Source of the DNA: Opisthorchis felineus
Lineage: Eukaryota > Platyhelminthes > Trematoda > Opisthorchiida > Opisthorchiidae
Assembly: GCA_004794785.1 (NCBI GenBank)
Contig: SJOL01007501.1
Coordinates: 304,523-368,522, forward strand
Direction: 5' to 3'
Length of the DNA: 64,000 nucleotides
In this document: positions 1-9,300 of the stretch, piece by piece
How the letters are laid out: each line of letters begins with the position of its first letter
How positions within the stretch are numbered: the first letter of the stretch is position 1
Notes under the pieces: generated by a model
Database searches by the model: none
What the model was told of the DNA's origin: nothing
The model's input: only the letters and a program-made list of their open reading frames with translations
Position numbers and translations under genes: made by a program

Positions 1-1683
1 TTCAGATGGGCGGCTTTTGCTTTTACAGATCCCACTATACACGTCGTTGCCATTGAAAACAACACCAGTATTGCACTTGAAAAAAGGCAAAAAGTTAACC
101 GTCTGCTATTCTTGAGTATTGTTGGTGATACTGGATTAGTGTTTAAAACCCGCGGGACCACGGAGATCTGGGAAACTGATGACTACTTTTGTTGCAAATG
201 ATCAAATTCTCATAAAGAAACAGTCCAAAACACTGATTCATTTTTGCATTTTGAGACTAATTTTATGGTGTGTAATGGCCGATTACTATGTAATATATGC
301 ATATGTTTCATAAAAGTCCATTTCGTGGGTCCTAATGGTCCTGAAGTGTTCCCATGTGACGAACCAATGACATCCGAAACTTAGCTTACGAAGCGCCGAA
401 AGTTTGCTCATTCCACGGCAATTTCATTTTCCAGTTTACCGTATCCTTATCATTATTCCCTCATTATCAGACGTGTTCCCAGCTGGACTGGTACCCGTAC
501 TCAAGAGACAGGCGTTGAAGCTGGACGAACTGGCACATCGGCGCTGTTATTTCTCAGGTATGCTTTGCTTTTGCATATTCTTTCGTAAAAGTGCTTAGAG
601 CATGAACGCGGTTATTTCAGCAGACCGAAGTCACTATACTTTTGGGTGGCTGACAGTACCGTAACCGTACTCTTTGTTTAGACGGCGTTTTTGCAGTCCT
701 AATGTCATACAGTGTATAGAGGAACAAATGGTTTGTATCATTTTTACCGTCGATAAAAACTGATCGACAGACCTCTCTCAGCGCCAACGTTACACACTGC
801 TGAATGGAGCTGTTGGTAGAACCCCCCGTACGCTGCGCGAAATACCGTGCTTACAAATGACTAAAAGCTCTTGTTTGCATTCCGCTGGACTGCATCCATT
901 GCTGGTGGAAGGTGAACAAATGACGCTCACGTAATATATACCAAGCTACATAGACTTACGCCTTTCCTAGCTATTCTTTGGAAGGAAGCCCCACGTCCGG
1001 CCAGAGCTTTCAATGTCTTTTTTTCTTGTAACTTGGGCACGAAATTCGCAGTGATTTTCTCTCCTGCCTGGATAGGTTCAAACATCAAAGTGGCGTTAGC
1101 ATGAGGCTCGAGTGAATCTCATTTTGTAAGTGGCGAGTTTCTTCAACATATGCAAAAACTCTAGATGTAGTAAGAAGTAGGGCTGACTGAAATTCTGGGG
1201 CTTATGTGATGGGCTCCAACAATGAAAACAAGTATCTGGCTGTTGACCAGTTCCGTGATAATCTTCCGTCTGAGAAACAGGTCTTAGAAGTAACTAACTC
1301 TATTGATTCCTACATAAACAACATTTTAACTTCAGCCCACATCTACGCACTGATGTAGTACGAAGAAGTCTCGAAGAAAACTTAGTGGGGTTTTCGACTA
1401 CTCTGTTGAGGTTCGTACGGTTCCAGTGTCTGACACGGGACTGATCAGATTACTGATGTGGAAGTATGCTGCTAGTATGAGGGACATTCGGGTCACTTCA
1501 ACGTTTTCGATGTTTTTCTGTGATGCTGAGGTAAAGCGAGCTCCTTGTAAGGCACGTCCTTACTGTTTTAGGGAGGGGGAATATGGTAGATCTATGTATT
1601 AACATCTAGTTAGATAAGGCAAGAATAGAAATTTCGTTTATTGACCCCTTAAAGTATACGCGCTAAGTTAGAGTAGAAAATTT
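1..1683. other. No gene recognised; probable intron or upstream flank
   Basis: I found no convincing coding exon, RNA gene or repeat here. Open frames are short and have no splice-site or family support. Because the first supported exon, at 5925, starts with a splice acceptor, this stretch is probably intron of the same gene, but it could also contain small exons I cannot recognise. Confidence 0.4.
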
Positions 1684-1880
1684 CTTTGACGGAACACACT
1701 ACTTTTCAAGGTTGATGAGAACCCTTCAGCGCTCCATGAACGGTTTCGCCCTTCTTGGGCCTCATCAGGTAAGTTTAATCATCAAGTTTCCGTCAACCTA
1801 GATTTTGACTTCAACACCAAACTGTTGGAAGTTCGCGAAATACACTCATTTGCAAATTAATTTGGTTTTAACGGCAGACT
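1684..1880 (-). repeat. Repeat family B, minus-strand copy with hammerhead motif
   Basis: Read on the minus strand, this block contains a stretch ending in AAATGAGTGTATTT (near 1840), then a hammerhead-like core at 1741-1768, then TTCTCATCAACCTTG and a GTAGTG-rich segment. The same ordered pieces recur at 1945-2145, 32789-32985, 35128-35205 and 44993-45225. The copy is head-to-head with the plus-strand copy that starts at 1945. It could be a PLE pseudo-LTR or a retrozyme-like non-autonomous element. No protein is encoded in the visible part. Confidence 0.55.
1741..1768 (-). ncRNA. Hammerhead-like ribozyme core, family B
   Basis: On the minus strand the sequence reads CTGATGAG, GCCC, loop AAGAA, GGGC, GAAAC. 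The two conserved hammerhead core boxes (CUGAUGA and GAAA) flank a 4-bp GC stem II with one extra G. After GAAAC this copy has CGTTC where the related copy at 45159-45175 has CGGTC, so the short stem III (ACC/GGT) is probably damaged here. The core order matches the hammerhead family; activity is not shown. Confidence 0.5.
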
Positions 1881-1944
1881 CAACTGAAGAAAACAAAGTC
1901 AACAAACACCCGTCGCCAAGCAGGGGGAAGCTGATTGTGGGCTC

Positions 1945-2145
1945 TCGATAAGTCTTCATCAACCTTGTGGATAGTGCGTTCCATCAATGAAGTATACTAA
2001 CATATCTCGAATATCGTACCAACCGTAACACAAGGCGTCCTTTGTACCACACATTCAAAGAACATCACGATCAGGAGATCAAGATAAAATTAAGTTAAAC
2101 CTCCAGTTTTCAATTTGAAAATGAGTGTATTTCTTCAATTAGGTT
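1945..2145 (+). repeat. Repeat family B, plus-strand copy
   Basis: This plus-strand copy aligns by eye with 32798-32980 through shared words in the same order: CATCAACCTTGTG, ATCTCGAATATCGTACCAAC, a CATTCA segment, then AAAATGAGTGTATTT. It lacks the hammerhead core and is truncated at its 5' side. It faces the minus-strand copy at 1684-1880, forming a head-to-head pair. Confidence 0.55.
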
Positions 2146-2796
2146 AGATACAGTTGCTCAGCTAAAGCAAATATCGATACAGTTTCCGCAGTATCGGACC
2201 ATTTTCCACGATTTTTGGGGCAACTGGTTGATGAAATCCACGCAATGGTACCGGTCAAACAAACCGGTGGGAGGCACTGGAGTCCATTTGCAAAAATATA
2301 TACAGCGTCCTCACTCAATCAAACTAGAAAGCATTGCTTTGGGTTACTGTGGAAGAAAAGTGCATGAAAATTGTACCTGTTGCGCTCAGCTGGATTTATC
2401 TTAGTCCAAGTAGCTGAATGTACTGCATTCAACTCAATTTTTGTGGCTGAACCATCTTCCGGAGTAGTGGGAAAATCTGCACATAAACTAAACATCACTA
2501 AATCCTAGGAAGATTGGAAAACTGTAGTACGAAAGCGATTCAGAATAACCATTTTGTATGTGTCAAGACAGGAGAGGATCTGTCAATATGAGAAGACAAT
2601 AAGGTGCTGGTACTATAGACAGTTTGTCGAAAATCCATTTGTGTCATGCGACGCGTCACACGATGACGATAACAGTACTCGTAAGAGGCCGAGAATGACC
2701 ACAAGACTGTTATTTGACATAGCTGAATGGTGGGATACTCACACATCCATCCAGAGGGTTGAGTCTTGCTCATAGACAGTGGCAATGTGCGCACAG
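2146..2796. other. No gene recognised
   Basis: Non-coding so far as I can tell. Around 2391-2440 a few words (CAGCTGGATT, GCTGAATGTACTGCATTCA) weakly resemble family B, but the match is too broken to call. Confidence 0.35.
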
Positions 2797-2848
2797 CTGA
2801 CGATTCTCAACAACGGCTGTACAGTGCTTCTCGTCTTTTCAGTTGCCT
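2797..2848 (+). repeat. tRNA-SINE-like 3' tail with decayed hammerhead core
   Basis: CTGACGA at 2797-2803 is followed by ACGGCTGTACAGTGCTT and CTCGTCTTTTCAG. The same tail is seen on the minus strand at 37905-37970 (CAGCTGTACAGTGCTTATCG, then TCTTTTCA). The core has one change in the first box (CTGACGA for CTGATGA) and the GAAAC box is broken (CAACAACGG). No tRNA-like head is visible, so this is a 5'-truncated copy. Confidence 0.5.
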
Positions 2849-3841
2849 TGTCTGTTTCTCTGAGACGGAATGAACAAACGTCAATCAACATCTGGCCCAC
2901 AACAGTCTTGTCCTTCATGATCGTCCCACGCTAATTGTAAGAAACGAAAGTGGTGGTTTTTTTCCTTCCACCAGCTATCAAAAAAGGGCGACTGTACAAT
3001 TGGGCAAGTGCCACTTGTAAGACCTTCATATTATTGGCTGAAGTTTCCAAAGTTGGACAGTAGATTCAGGGTTTCTTTCCAGCCAGTAAACAACAAACGA
3101 CTTGTACTGCAATTTTCCACTTGTTTGTTGGTTAAAACAACTGGGCTAATTTCAATAGACTGTTTCTTTTTTTTTTGTTCAGACATCTAGTGTTTGGGGG
3201 CAGAACACATAAACTCGTCAGCGTTATCGCTGTTTGTTGGATAATTGCACCCCTGAGAGTACCAGAAAACTAATGAATTTTCGATTTTTCTGATTTCCAC
3301 TGGCGGACAAAATCTCATCAAAATCACTGGAGTTAAAGTTTGTATGCCTGCTTTTATCAGCCACTGGCACAAGACAATACATTGCTCTCCCTTTATGAGA
3401 AACGTCTATTTATTTAAAACCCTGGACAAAGGAGTTTTCTTGGTGATTCTCATTTTTTGCTGTCAGAACAGAACTAGCCCTCTACAATGAACACTTTGAG
3501 ACAGTTTTTACGCTTCAATCTTTACTAAATATGAGCCCTTCGAGCCAAAAGAACCTTCCAGTAGTTAAGCGGAAACCTCAAGTAAGGGTGTTACTTTGAT
3601 GGTGTCATTTGTCGAGTAAATAGTTTCAGAGTCTCACCAAGAACCAAAAACGACAAACAGTAATGTTTCCATGATCACGCCTTCAGGTCAACAAATCCAG
3701 CGTTTAAAACGGTAGTTCATCTCGGTTTGGCGATTAAAACAAACAGGAAGTAACGTAGACTAACCCACTGGAAGGAACAATAAATCTCAGGTAAATGGAC
3801 GGGGGCTGTTCTAAAGGTCTTGGGCGAATGGGTCTGGCAAT
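2849..3841. other. No gene recognised
   Basis: Short A/T-rich runs (for example the T run near 3168-3176) and unsupported open frames only. Probable intron. Confidence 0.35.
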
Positions 3842-4439
3842 GTGTCACGTGACCAAAGTAATTTCAAAGTTCGTGATGATCGTTTTTTACAATACACGGC
3901 TAAACCAGGCCCCCATGCCGTGGCTGTTTCAGCTGTTGCTAAGCCAAGCCAGGCCTTTGGGTTGACATCTGTGTACGATGGGGCACTTTGCAGATGTGTT
4001 GAAACGACCAGCTTGGTTCAATCACGTGATCAATCTCTCACTGACCAGAACGAACTTTTGACCATGCCAGCACCAGAAGTGCTCGCATATCCTCTTGCTT
4101 TTGAGGTTGAAATCGAATCGTGGTTTTGTGTTAAACTCTGTCGTAATGTTGCTCCCAGGAATATTGTTGAGAAAAATGGACTTGTCTTGGTCCCAGTTGG
4201 TTTTGAACCGAATATTTGCACCTCCAAGCAAGAGACATCTTGCATGGTCCCAATGGTTCTGGTAAATGGAAAGCGTTTTTGCAGAGTCTCCTCCACGTTA
4301 CAGCCGATTTCACGCCCGACCTTGATCGAAGATTGGACGACACTTGATAGGTTTCTATGCAAATTTCTAAATCCACCCCGTCCTTGTGTTTCGTTTTTGC
4401 CTATCGGACAGGCATTTACAGTGTATCATCTCAAGCTTC
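3842..4439. other. Long open stretch on both strands, possible decayed coding DNA
   Basis: The plus strand is open for about 200 codons from 3842 up to the transposon edge. The minus strand is also open, including a 69-codon frame at 4022-4231 with NHWDHAR and TNWDQDKS-like pieces just upstream and within it. The plus frame runs on into the left pseudo-LTR only because that arm happens to be open. I recognise no family in either direction and see no convincing splice pair. It may be a retrocopy or transposon remnant, or simply chance. Confidence 0.2.
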
Positions 4440-4444
4440 ATTTA

Positions 4445-4928
4445 AGTTTATTGGTTGTTGATCAGGTGGCTGTTGATCTGTTCGCCGAGCTCGGCAATTG
4501 GCTTGCAAACGTTTCGTCGCCATACGAGGAGACATCATCAGTGCGCAGTTGGGTGGGTACTTCTTTCTTGCCTGCGTGCGTTTATATAGCATTTGAAGAC
4601 TACCTGTTATCTTCTAACGTGATTGGCTACGTGGGGGATAACGATTTTTGTGAATCTATTTGTCAGTTTCTAATCTTTGTTGCGTGGTGGTCTGCGTTCC
4701 TTTGTGTTGATTGGCTATCCCAACGCCTTCTATTTTTAGTAGTTTGTTCTCTGGCCTTGATTGGCATTGCGTTGAGGTCTGACCTTCTCAAGCTTGATTG
4801 GCTGGTTGCACCACCCCATTTTCTCCATTGTAACGGTTAGTGTCCCTGCGTCCGCCGGTCGATTTGGTGCTTTGGTTCATTGGTTGGGCGCCTCCTCCAA
4901 TTAAATTGATGTGTCCGTTTGAGTGGGG
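4445..4928 (-). repeat. Left pseudo-LTR, inverted copy
   Basis: Reverse complement of 5351-5834, 484 bp each. By eye 4445-4747 is identical to its partner; the five differences all lie in the inner part (about 4748, 4776, 4790, 4838 and 4860). It lacks the ~26-bp outer tail present beyond the right arm. On the minus strand it carries the same CCAAT boxes, TATA box and hammerhead motif as the right arm. Confidence 0.9.
4505..4544 (-). ncRNA. Hammerhead-like ribozyme in left pseudo-LTR
   Basis: Identical to the 5735-5774 motif on the opposite strand. Minus-strand transcription from the arm's own TATA box would produce it. See the right-arm entry for the predicted stems. Confidence 0.6.
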
Positions 4929-5336
4929 AGGAGGACACTATCAAGACCCAAAGGGAAACTAGATCCAATGACGAAGAACAATGTCATATACAGGATCCAA
5001 TGCAAGGACTGCGACAAAAGGTATATAGGACAAACGGGAAGGAAGCTCTCCACCAGAATACACGAACACAAGCTCACCACTGAAAGACACGATCAATTTT
5101 CCCTCATCTCCGTACACAAAGATCAGGAAGGACACGAGTTCGACTGGAGCGGTGTTCGCATACTGGCTCAAGCAAGAACGAAGAAAGAACGTGAATTTAT
5201 GGAAGCGTGGTACTCCACTGAAGAAGCTATTAACAGACATATCGAAATTGACCCAATTTACCAACCACTAAGAGCAAGAGAACGCCAGAACCACAGGGCT
5301 TTGAGCTGCAAAAGTGACCCGACGAGGAACTCATAA
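4923..5336 (+). CDS. GIY-YIG endonuclease domain fragment of a Penelope-like element
   Basis: The 137-codon open frame has the GIY-YIG nuclease layout: VIYRI as the GIY strand, a CKDC pair, YIGQTGR as the YIG strand, the conserved Arg in TRIHEH, the catalytic-type Glu in REFMEAW, and the late Asn in INRH. The upstream TLSRPKGKLDP piece resembles the linker that joins reverse transcriptase to endonuclease in PLEs. In this family the enzyme nicks target DNA to prime reverse transcription. The first in-frame ATG is at 4968; the frame upstream enters the left arm at 4928, so codons before 4929 are not original. The domain looks intact, but with no reverse transcriptase the element is non-autonomous. 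Ends TAA at about 5334-5336. Confidence 0.8.
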   Translation: MGRRTLSRPKGKLDPMTKNNVIYRIQCKDCDKRYIGQTGRKLSTRIHEHKLTTERHDQFSLISVHKDQEGHEFDWSGVRILAQARTKKEREFMEAWYSTEEAINRHIEIDPIYQPLRARERQNHRALSCKSDPTRNS

Positions 5337-5476
5337 GAGAAACAGGAAAGCCCCACTCAAACGGACACATCAATTTAATTGGAGGAGGCGCCCAACCAAT
5401 GAACCAAAGCACCAAATCTACCGGCGGACGCAGGGACACCAACCGTTACAATGGAGAAAATGGGGTGGTGCAACCA

Positions 5477-5698
5477 GCCAATCAAGCTCGAGAAGGTCAG
5501 ACCACAACGCAATGCCAATCAAGGCCAGAGGACAAACTACTAAAAATAGAAGGCGTTGGGATAGCCAATCAACACAAAGGAACGCAGACCACCACGCAAC
5601 AAAGATTAGAAACTGACAAATAGATTCACAAAAATCGTTATCCCCCACGTAGCCAATCACGTTAGAAGATAACAGGTAGTCTTCAAATGCTATATAAA
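5477..5698 (+). promoter_or_regulatory. Pseudo-LTR promoter: four CCAAT boxes and a TATA box
   Basis: GCCAATCA occurs at 5477, 5514, 5564 and 5652. TATATAAA follows at 5691-5698, about 40 bp before the hammerhead core. Spaced CCAAT boxes upstream of TATA suggest an RNA polymerase II promoter that starts transcripts shortly before the ribozyme. The same set lies inverted in the left arm. Promoter function is inferred from motifs only. Confidence 0.5.
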
Positions 5699-5734
5699 CG
5701 CACGCAGGCAAGAAAGAAGTACCCACCCAACTGC

Positions 5735-5774
5735 GCACTGATGATGTCTCCTCGTATGGCGACGAAACGTTTGC
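5735..5774 (+). ncRNA. Hammerhead-like ribozyme, type I minimal form, in right pseudo-LTR
   Basis: Core boxes are CTGATGA (5738-5744) and GAAA (5764-5767). Stem II pairs GTC (5746-5748) with GAC (5761-5763), then CC (5750-5751) with GG (5758-5759) across one mismatch; T5745 is extra. Stem I pairs GCA (5735-5737) with TGC (5772-5774). Stem III is only ACGT (5767-5770), which is self-complementary, so pairing between two RNA copies is likely. The predicted cleavage is after U5771 (GUU). Hammerheads with very short stem III are known in PLEs; activity here is inferred. Confidence 0.65.
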
Positions 5775-5924
5775 AAGCCAATTGCCGAGCTCGGCGAACA
5801 GATCAACAGCCACCTGATCAACAACCAATAAACTCACCCGAGCTACCAATATTTCAACTAATTTAAGTTTTATTCTCCGATTATCTGACACACTAACTCA
5901 TGTTTCTTATTTTTGTGCATTTAG

Positions 5925-6356
5925 AATTACTGAGGCTCAAAGTCAACACACGCAGATATCACTGTCCCCCAGGACCCGACCCCACATTCCTCGTCAGTCA
6001 ACTAAGCGCCTCAGACGGGCGCTGTTCGCTGAGTACCACACAAAAGCCTGTTACTTCGCCACAGTCACCCGGAACAGCAGCCAGCTCTGGTTTCACTGAG
6101 TCGGAGAGCGTCGAATGTGTGACGTCCATATTAAATAGGCTCCGATTAGATGATGAATTGCCTGAGGAAGGTTCAGGAACTCTGTGTGAAAACGGTCACT
6201 CTCGTACATCACACATCTGCTCCTCCGCCTTGCGAATGGCCTTGGTATCAACAGTACAACTGCTGTTACAATGTGCACAAAATTTTTCACCTTCAAGTTC
6301 TACTCAGACTGAGGATACTCACACTAGGATGGCTGTCAGTTATTTGTCCTCAATGG
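5925..6356 (+). CDS. Internal exon 1 of an unrecognised gene
   Basis: The acceptor is TGCATTTAG before 5925, with a pyrimidine tract and a CTAAC branch-point-like site just upstream. The donor is ATGG|GTGAGT at 6356/6357. The frame has two leading bases, 143 codons, and one trailing base that joins the GC at 28184 to make Gly. The first ~65 residues are rich in Pro, Ser and Thr (PPGPDPTF, TSPQSPGTAASS) and probably disordered. Then comes a helical stretch (VTSILNRLRLDD, and ALRMALVSTVQLLLQC). This is not the start of the gene, because the exon begins at an acceptor and has no initiation context. I do not recognise the family. A second frame is open over the first 57 codons but stops at about 6098 and does not reach the donor. 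Confidence 0.6.
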
Positions 6357-9300
6357 GTGAGTCGTGAGTGAGCCAAATATCTTTTTGCATATATACTTAG
6401 CCCGGAACAGAGACACCGGCTAACAAAAAGGAAGACAGTGGGTCGCTTTTTGGGTGTTCACTGAGGATGGAACCTGATCAGTAGTCAGTCAAGGTAAGAA
6501 GATGCAAACCGGCAGCCTTGTATTTCCAAAGTGAACTTAAGAACTACACCTCTGAATTACCGGTACTCAGTTTACTAGCCATAGGATGGGGGATTATCAT
6601 TAAGTCTAAAGTACGAGATTCTGCGCGAAACAGGTCAGCATACAAGTATAGTGGGATGTATACAGGTTCACATTAAGGAGTTCAATGTGAAGCTTGATGT
6701 TGTGTAGACTCGTTTTAAGCTAAATTGACAGACATTCTGCAACGCTTCTTGTGCGCTCTTAAACGGCAACGGTGTTGCTTTAACACGGAATAACACCATG
6801 GGGCTAAAGAAGCATGACACGTGGATCATGTGTTATTCGTCCATTTCGATAAAATTTCAGGAGTACTCATAAGAAATAACAAAGCTCACCTTCGATAAAG
6901 TGCACAGTTCTAAAGGCCTATTATCTGTTATCTCACCGAAAAGCCAATCGCCATAAAATTTCAGCTGTGGCCACTCTCTAACTACATTTAAGAGACAGCG
7001 TAGATCCATGAGGCCAAAAGCTTCGGTGATGTGACATCTGAGGAAGTCGTCGAAGATCCACTAGAAAGGTAGTTCTCTATGCCTGATTATCTGCATGAAT
7101 AGTTATCAGAGACAGCACAGAGAACTGAGCTATTGCTCGGAGCATTAATCCCATTTCGCTCTATCCCTTTGGATGTGTATTACAGAACAATTTCAAACAC
7201 ATAAATTAATGGAACAGAATAAGGCCTTTACCATCGTGATCTCCGAAGCAATTCAATCCTCAAGGGAGCGTCATGGATACGACTGATTCTTCTGTTTTTA
7301 CACTTCTGGTTTTCATTTTCTCATAGAGTCGAGTCCAGTAAAATGTAGCACCATACACTTGATGGTCCCCTGTACCGTGTGGAACGCAGTTACCGGGGCG
7401 AGACAATACCCATTTTCACCTAGTATACACTTTTACCCACAAATGCTTATCCCCACATCATTTGGAGAGCTATTTGAAGCTCTCTGAGAGCCAAGAGGAA
7501 AATAGCTGTGTTGGGAATTATTATAATCATGTAGGTAAGTCTTTCCGTCGAGTTCGGTGAAGTTGTAATTTTATCGTTCACAGGAAATTTTCACTTTAAT
7601 TCTACAGACAGATGGGTGCTGTTGGAATAGTTAGTCTACTGGGCCCAAAATGAACGGGCATTTTTAAAGGAGTGCTTGGAATGCAAAGTTTGGACAATAT
7701 CTCTTAATATTTCTTGTAGTGTAACGATATTTCATAACTTCCTGTGTGAAGCAGCTTGATAGTTTCTCCCTGTAACATGTCTAACTCCGTCCACACAAAC
7801 CTACATATTGTGAATATAAGTCAGAACAGTTCACTTTTTTGGCAAACCTGTGAGTAATTGGGATAATTTGACAGTATATGAGTAGGAGTAGTTTCATACT
7901 GATGACAGACGAGCGTGGGTTAGTCAAAACACTCTTCTACTAGGCGAGACGGATTTATAGCCCTGGCGAGATAACAGAGTAAGAATAGTTTCTGAAACGT
8001 GTGCTACCCTGAACGTTTCGTTGGAATTTAGTGTGCTACACTTCCTAAAGTTGTTGCAGAGAAGAAGTTCCGAGGTGAGTTTTCTATTTGCTTATGGTGT
8101 CTGAGGCTAACCAGTTTGAGGAATTGCCCAAAAGTAAAATTGCCTTTAGACAGCTGTGCATCCTTTCTCCCTTACCCATGCCACTAGGACAGTCGTCCTC
8201 CAATGGCACGTAAGTAGTTCATCAAATCCTTCTACCATCGACGCAAACTTGTACGGTTGTGGAGGTGTTTACACAAGAAGAATAGAGTACCGGAACGCGC
8301 GGCGGAATGTATACCGGAGCAGTCCTCCGTGCAGTGGCACAGCGACCTCCAAATGATCGGCTACTCCATCACAAACTTATTGTGATGTGATGCAAAGTAT
8401 TCGCCATAAGGTAACCACCAAATCGATCGGAGGCATTCGGTCCGGGTCCCCTTCTTATACATAGATTGCATCGTTTACTTTTCGTGACTGATGAGGATAA
8501 AATTATTGACACTGAATAGATGTATGGAAAGAAGCTGAAGGATGGATTATATTCCCCATGAGAAGCAAAAAGGAAAAATATCACTACGATAAAGTCCGAG
8601 TTTTGAAAATTGCCCCTCACATTGAGAACAAAATTGAGGTGACGAACGTGGTCTTTCCAAGGTACATATTCTAAAACGCTAAGACGGCAGTATTTAACAG
8701 AGTTTAATGAGTGCACTGCAGATTGGAAAACCGATGTAGAAGTGGCACTACTTGTTAGCTTCAGATGAAAGAGTTACAACTTGAAAAGCCAGAAATGACC
8801 ACCTCAGGGGCAGCAATAACCACTGTACTTCAAAAGTAGGGAAGCCAATTGCGCCGTCGTTTTGTGTGGTTCTCGAATAAACTGGACTACTGTGACCACG
8901 CAAAGTAGATTTCGCAAAAGGACCACCGCCAACCACATCAATCATGCTAATCAGACAACTTGATTGACATTCAGCATGTGGGTTCGGTGTTTCCGCTTTG
9001 TCCAACAGGGTACACGATTCTTGCTGAAACGGACGTGCATTCGTTGCGGTTATGAGTATATATCAGCAAGATATCGATGCGGAGGTTGAATGACCTGTTT
9101 TTGGCTTTACAGTGTACGCTTCAACGCCTGACTTGGGCAATAAGTGCTTTCTTGTTTTGTTTTGTCTAGGATAAACCACCTGGTAACCAATCATAATTCA
9201 TGATCGACGGTTGGGTGCTCAGTACTTAGGTATTACAGGAGGACCGATGCGATTTCACCCCGACGTCTTTGTTTCTGGTCGCGCGTGTGCACCATACTCG

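Larger units (their letters stand above)
4445..5860 (+). mobile_element. Penelope-like element derivative with inverted pseudo-LTRs
   Basis: The layout is left arm 4445-4928 (minus orientation), endonuclease fragment 4929-5336, right arm 5351-5834 (plus orientation), then a ~26-bp tail to 5860. The arms have equal length with no gaps and differ at 5 positions by my count, so insertion looks recent. The reverse transcriptase region is absent and the internal part begins right at the endonuclease linker, which fits the 5' truncation usual for PLEs. ATTTAAGTTT occurs at 4440-4449 and again at 5861-5870 and is a candidate target-site duplication; its last bases overlap the left arm. Inverted pseudo-LTRs, a GIY-YIG endonuclease and hammerhead ribozymes together are characteristic of PLEs. 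It lies just upstream of the 5925 exon. Confidence 0.85.
5351..5860 (+). repeat. Right pseudo-LTR plus short 3' tail
   Basis: The 484-bp arm (5351-5834) starts 14 bp after the endonuclease stop. It is followed by CACCCGAGCTACCAATATTT (5835-5854), which has no partner outside the left arm. A related tail borders the copies at 40112-40135 and 57395-57415 (minus sense) and at 17610-17640 (plus sense), so it belongs to the element. A single-sided terminal extension is also known for Drosophila Penelope. Confidence 0.85.

Noticed and set aside
3842..4840. A 332-codon open frame on the plus strand
   Set aside because: Its last ~130 codons are simply the left pseudo-LTR read in one direction; the same peptide appears on the minus strand of the right arm. 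The first 200 codons have no recognisable family and the opposite strand is open too.
5418..5891. A 157-codon open frame on the minus strand
   Set aside because: It is the right pseudo-LTR read backwards. It contains promoter boxes and the ribozyme, so it is not a protein gene.
5925..6098. An alternative frame in exon 1 (RLRRALFAEYHTKACYF...) that looks protein-like
   Set aside because: It stops at about 6098 and cannot reach the donor at 6356, while the chosen frame does so in the correct phase.
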